From contig CAVUKD010000004.1 in the NCBI GenBank assembly GCA_963741985.1, positions 744,001 to 808,000 on the forward strand: a stretch of 64,000 nt of DNA, given 5' to 3'. Shown here in pieces: positions 60,652 to 64,000 of this stretch (positions are counted from its first letter, which is position 1; the number at the start of each line of letters is the position of its first letter). Source of the stretch: Cryomorpha sp963741985 (lineage in GTDB: Bacteria; Bacteroidota; Bacteroidia; Flavobacteriales_D; Cryomorphaceae). The notes beneath the pieces are model-generated. The model did no database searches. It saw only the letters and a program-made list of their open reading frames with translations, and was not told the DNA's origin. A program made the position numbers and the translations under genes.

Positions 60652-61596
60652 CTATAGCTTTATCCCGGCCATTCTCGCCTGGGTATTTTGAAAATCTGCA
60701 ATCAGATCCCCGATAATTTCGTGTGCCGGTTGAATTTTATTGATCTGCGACGCGGCCTGCCCAATTTCCAGTTCTCCGTTTTCCAGATCTCCCTCAAAAA
60801 TTCCTTTTTTGGCTCGGCCTCTTCCGAGAAGCGCGATAAGTGTCTCACGGTCTGCACCTTTGCGATATGCGTCAAGCACGGAATCGTAAAAAGCATTTTT
60901 TATTAATCGCACTGGAGCCAGTTCTTTCAATGTCAATACGGTGTCTCCCTCTTTTGCGGCTACCAATCTCTTTTTATAAGCAATATTTGCCGAGCTTTCT
61001 TCTGCTGCTGCAAAAAGGCTCCCTATTTGTACTCCATCTGCACCCAGAGCCATTGCCGCTAAAATGGCTTTACCGGAAGCAATTCCCCCTGCGGCCACTA
61101 CCGGAATTTTAACGGCTTCGCGTACATCGGGTATCAGGCAAAAACTCGTGGTTTCTTCACGTCCGTTGTGACCTCCAGCTTCAAATCCTTCGCAAATCAC
61201 CGCATCTACTCCTGCATCTTCCGATTTTCGGGCAAATTTTGCACTGCTCACCACATGGATTACCGTAATTCCATTTTCCTTCAAAGAGGCAGTGTATTTG
61301 GCCGGTGAGCCAGCTGACGTGATTACCACCGGAACACTATGCCGGATAATCGAATCGAGGTGTGCCCCGATCTCAGGATAGAGGAGCGGCAGATTTACAG
61401 CAAAGGGTCTCGAGCAATTTTCTTTGAATTTCCGAATATGCAAATCAAGAACTTCAGGATGCATCGACCCCGATCCGATCACACCCAGAATCCCGCTTTC
61501 GCTACAGACCCGGGCGAGTTTCCACCCGCTGCACCACACCATACCTGCTTGTATTATAGGGTGTTGAATTTTTAATAATTCGGTAATTCCATTCAT
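60652..61596 (-). CDS. Nitronate monooxygenase / FMN-dependent oxidoreductase family
   Basis: This FMN-binding TIM-barrel enzyme (314 residues from ATG 61596) has HPIIQAGMVW near the start, ICEGFEAGGHNGREETT with the conserved His, VAAGGIASGKAI and GADGVQIGSLF, as in NMO/2-nitropropane dioxygenase enzymes. Enoyl-ACP reductase FabK is a close relative, so the substrate is open. A GTG at 61617 would add seven residues. It lies 4 bases before the M16 pair on the same strand. Confidence 0.85.
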   Translation of the reverse strand: MNGITELLKIQHPIIQAGMVWCSGWKLARVCSESGILGVIGSGSMHPEVLDLHIRKFKENCSRPFAVNLPLLYPEIGAHLDSIIRHSVPVVITSAGSPAKYTASLKENGITVIHVVSSAKFARKSEDAGVDAVICEGFEAGGHNGREETTSFCLIPDVREAVKIPVVAAGGIASGKAILAAMALGADGVQIGSLFAAAEESSANIAYKKRLVAAKEGDTVLTLKELAPVRLIKNAFYDSVLDAYRKGADRETLIALLGRGRAKKGIFEGDLENGELEIGQAASQINKIQPAHEIIGDLIADFQNTQARMAGIKL

Positions 61597-61710
61597 ATTA
61601 TTCGGCCTTTTCTTCACGTCTGTGAAGGACGAAAAAAAAGCATAGCGACAAATTCCTAATTTAAAATACTACTAACTTCTTAATCCTTATAAAGTTTAGA
61701 CTTTACTTTA

Positions 61711-61718
61711 TATATTTG
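61711..61718 (+). promoter_or_regulatory. -7 promoter element of the PorG-like gene
   Basis: TATATTTG is a full match to the consensus and lies only five bases before the ATG at 61724. The messenger should start at or next to the start codon. The -33 TTG is not clear. Confidence 0.55.
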
Positions 61719-61723
61719 CGTTT

Positions 61724-62698
61724 ATGCAAAATAGGCATTGGCTACTTAGTATCTTAATCTTTTTGACCTTAAGTTCTTCGCTATCGGCGCAGTATCGTTG
61801 GGATTACGGAATAATGCTCGGTGCATCGAATTATCTCGGAGAAATAGGTGGACAGGAAGAAACACGTCGTGATTTTGTTTTTGACATGAAGCTCAACCGC
61901 ACCCAATATGCGGTGGGTGCTTTCGGGCGGTATAAGATTACACCACAACTCTCGGCCAATGTAGGCTTTAATTACGCACGGCTTCGTGCCAATGATTACA
62001 ATTCAAAAAATCCTGCCCGGGTAGCGCGTAATTTGAGTTTCCGAAATAATATTTTCGAACTTGCGGGAAGGATGGAACTCACCATTTTTTATGACAATGA
62101 TGTGGGTGGCCGTGGATATTACAATCCAGATTTCAAAATGTACTTATTTTTAGGTGCCGGCGTAATTCACCACAATCCGAAAGTAAAATACTCAGGGCCA
62201 CTGGTTGAATATAAAGATCAGATTATTGATCTTCAGCCACTCATGACAGAAGGAGTAGAATACAGCCTTTGGCAATTTACGCTGCCTGCCGGTCTCGGTC
62301 TTTATTTTACTTACAATAAGGTACATCGTTTTGGTTGGGAAATCGGTTATCGCACCACCTTCACTGACTACCTTGATGATGTGAGTACTACATACGCACG
62401 CCCCGACCAAATGTCTCAGACAAATAATGCCCTTGCAGCTGATCTTGCCCACCGAACGACCGATGAATCGCTGGCCAATGCGTCTGTATATGCCGAGCAG
62501 TACGGAATGGACTCTCCGAATGCCGGAAGCTTTTTACCCGGCGAAAAACGCGGTGATGCCACCAATAACGACGGCTACATTCTCACCCAGTTTAGCTACA
62601 GCTACGTAATAAAAGGACGTAGTAGTTTCTATAAAAAGCGCTATAGCTGGATTAAGAAAAAACAACGTAAACGTCGTAAGAGTAGAGCTAAGTTCTAA
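61724..62698 (+). CDS. DUF6089/PorG-like outer-membrane protein
   Basis: This 324-residue protein has a signal peptide (MQNRHWLLSI through SLSAQ), then YRWDYGIMLGASNYLGEIGG, the typical DUF6089 start, and barrel strands such as MYLFLGAGVIHHNPK and WEIGYRTTFTDYLDDVSTTY. The C-terminal 20 residues are highly basic (KKKQRKRRKSRAKF). The family contains PorG, an outer-membrane component linked to the T9SS core ring. The role as PorG is inferred from family and from the T9SS genes nearby. Confidence 0.8.
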   Translation: MQNRHWLLSILIFLTLSSSLSAQYRWDYGIMLGASNYLGEIGGQEETRRDFVFDMKLNRTQYAVGAFGRYKITPQLSANVGFNYARLRANDYNSKNPARVARNLSFRNNIFELAGRMELTIFYDNDVGGRGYYNPDFKMYLFLGAGVIHHNPKVKYSGPLVEYKDQIIDLQPLMTEGVEYSLWQFTLPAGLGLYFTYNKVHRFGWEIGYRTTFTDYLDDVSTTYARPDQMSQTNNALAADLAHRTTDESLANASVYAEQYGMDSPNAGSFLPGEKRGDATNNDGYILTQFSYSYVIKGRSSFYKKRYSWIKKKQRKRRKSRAKF

Positions 62699-62814
62699 AG
62701 TTGAGTTCTGGTATATATTCACATAAATTTTATGAATCCCTGTGACCTCTGCTCTTCACCTTTGCTTAGTTGAAAACGCTTTGCAGTTTTAAAAAAAAAC
62801 GAAGTCTTCAAAGT

Positions 62815-63564
62815 CTACCTCTTCCAAAACTGACTAACCTTTCGCAAAGGCTTCATGATAAATGTAAAAGGTGCTGCTTGAAGATTATTGATTTTCCAGG
62901 CAAGACGGTCTTCTTTATTGGCATTTATCCTGTTTTGAAAGGACTGATTGCTCTGCCCGCCAACTTTCATTTTTACGAGGACCATAGGCAAATAACACGT
63001 GGAGACCTTATACCGGTATAAAAACCGTAGCATGAGTTCGTAGTCGGCACTGGTTTTGAGGTCGGTGTTGAAATTGCCGAATTCCTGATATATTCTTCTT
63101 TTTACAAAAAATGCAGGATGCGGTGGCATCCAGCCTTTTCGGAAATTTTCTCTGATGAACACTCCTGAAACCCACTTTCGTATCACTTTATCGGGATTTA
63201 ACCGTTTGACATATTCTAAATCTCCATAGCACGCGTCAGTAGCATTTGCCTCAAGCGCTTTGCAGACATTGGTCAAAACCGAAGAAGCAGCATAAACATC
63301 ATCGGCGTTTAAAAGGGCAATCAGATCACCAGTCGCCAGGCTCAAACCCTTGTTCATTGCATCATAAATTCCGTTATCGGGCTCAGAAATATAGGTTGAA
63401 ATCTGCGATTGGTATTTTGATATAATCGTTTTAGTTTGATCAGTTGACCCACCATCTATGATTACGTATTCAATATCAGGATAATCCTGATTTACTACCG
63501 AGAGAATTGTTTCTTCGATAGTGTCTCCGGCATTATAAGATATCGTGATCACCGATATTTTCAT
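62815..63564 (-). CDS. Family 2 glycosyltransferase
   Basis: This 249-residue GT-A enzyme has the start MKISVITISYNAGDTIEETI, VIIDGGSTDQTKTII, a DXD-type motif as LLNADDVYA (about residues 91-99) and HPAFFVKRRIY further on. It belongs to the WcaA-type GT2 enzymes of exopolysaccharide or O-antigen clusters. It overlaps the acetyltransferase gene by 4 bases (ATGA). Confidence 0.92.
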   Translation of the reverse strand: MKISVITISYNAGDTIEETILSVVNQDYPDIEYVIIDGGSTDQTKTIISKYQSQISTYISEPDNGIYDAMNKGLSLATGDLIALLNADDVYAASSVLTNVCKALEANATDACYGDLEYVKRLNPDKVIRKWVSGVFIRENFRKGWMPPHPAFFVKRRIYQEFGNFNTDLKTSADYELMLRFLYRYKVSTCYLPMVLVKMKVGGQSNQSFQNRINANKEDRLAWKINNLQAAPFTFIMKPLRKVSQFWKR

Positions 63565-64000
63565 AAAATCTCTCTTTCGCGGATCACCTCAGAAGGATTT
63601 CCCGCATATATTTTAAAGCTTTCGAGATTTTTAGTCGCTACCGATCCGGCGCTCAAAACGGCATGAGAAGAACAAGTCACACCGGGGCCAACCAAGGCCT
63701 GAGCACCAATCCAAACTCCATCTTTAAGTTCTATTCCACTCACCTCAAGATCAAAACCGGCCTTTTTATAATTGTGATTTCCTGTAAGGAGCATAGCGCC
63801 TTGAGAAAGACAACAGTTCGACCCGATCTTCACCCTGGCCAGATTGTCAATCCATACTTTTTCACCAATCCAGGTATATTCGCCCACTTCCAAAAACCAT
63901 GGATACTTAATATTTACACCCGGTTTTATAATGACTCCATTCGCTATCTCTGCTCCAAAAACCCTTAGCAAACCGCGCTTCAAACCAGAAACCGGAAAGA
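63561..64000 (-). CDS. WcaF-like acetyltransferase (5' end outside window)
   Basis: The frame is open to the right edge, so the N-terminus is missing. The visible part is a left-handed beta-helix of the LbetaH type: EIANGVIIKPGVNIKYPWFL, VWIDNLARVKIGSNC, SQGAMLLTGNHNYKK with the catalytic His, and DGVWIGAQALVGPGVT. Similarity is to WcaF-type putative colanic acid acetyltransferases. It is followed by the GT2 gene in the same operon, so a polysaccharide cluster should continue to the right. Confidence 0.88.
   Translation of the reverse strand, partial: FPVSGLKRGLLRVFGAEIANGVIIKPGVNIKYPWFLEVGEYTWIGEKVWIDNLARVKIGSNCCLSQGAMLLTGNHNYKKAGFDLEVSGIELKDGVWIGAQALVGPGVTCSSHAVLSAGSVATKNLESFKIYAGNPSEVIREREIL

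Noticed and set aside
1..64000. Prophage, insertion sequence, integrative element, toxin-antitoxin or defence system
   Set aside because: I looked for transposases, integrases, phage structural genes, restriction genes and paired small genes and found none. The content is mostly core genes.

Overview
This 64 kb window is a chromosomal segment of a member of the Bacteroidota, most likely of the order Flavobacteriales. The signs are type IX secretion (T9SS) genes and cargo, Bacteroidota-typical families (DUF3078, DUF3822, YtxJ, GWxTD, FadL-like barrels), promoters of the TTG-N18/19-TAnnTTTG type, almost no Shine-Dalgarno sequences, and AT-rich, gene-dense DNA. I cannot name the genus. I see no phage, plasmid, insertion sequence or CRISPR array. 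Most of the window is core housekeeping.

Layout. 1-6.5 kb: end of a thioredoxin-like gene, Mpo1-like protein, DUF3078 barrel, a RecD-like helicase, a 520-base gene-free stretch rich in palindromes, then a membrane protein, DUF3822 and rsmD. 6.5-9.8 kb: a Kdo-precursor pair (single-domain arabinose-5-phosphate isomerase and kdsA), coaD and a TlpA-like protein without its cysteines. 9.8-18.3 kb: NUDIX, pyrE, an SRPBCC protein, birA, then rsfS-ftsH-DUF2007-cdsA-psd (ribosome silencing, membrane proteolysis, phospholipid synthesis), yjjG and upp. 18.5-23.1 kb: radC, rpsT, gpmA, tRNA-Glu with two decayed tandem copies of its 3' end and terminator, and proS. 23.2-34.4 kb: a Gly/Tyr-rich lipoprotein, a FadL-family porin, a coiled-coil protein with a zinc ribbon that has lost its cysteines, a Nif3-like protein, lpxK, purine nucleoside phosphorylase, gatB, a TlpA-type lipoprotein, lpxH and gap. 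34.4-46 kb: a 1011-residue T9SS cargo protein, lipA, OsmC facing a small-lipoprotein/ytxJ pair, an Omp85 protein, an L,D-transpeptidase, rmuC, a GWxTD lipoprotein and rlmB.

46.3-57.9 kb is the most distinctive region. It is an apparent operon of a small secreted protein, a 2764-residue SprB-like adhesin with 27 repeats and a gliding-motility/type B C-terminus, a PorP/SprF-family partner, and a PorE-like lipoprotein that can tie the T9SS to peptidoglycan. A strong terminator follows. 58-64 kb: a catalytic/non-catalytic M16 peptidase pair, a nitronate-monooxygenase-like enzyme, a PorG-like (DUF6089) barrel, and the edge of a polysaccharide cluster (glycosyltransferase, WcaF-like acetyltransferase).

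Functionally the window joins envelope construction (Kdo, lipid A, phospholipid, OMPs, T9SS and its surface adhesin) with basic metabolism. I found no clearly new system. The best leads are the SprB-like operon with its coupled small protein and its block of repeats with extra cysteines, the OsmC / small lipoprotein / YtxJ thiol locus with an apparent frameshift, two near-leaderless promoters with identical spacing, and the tRNA-Glu decay array.
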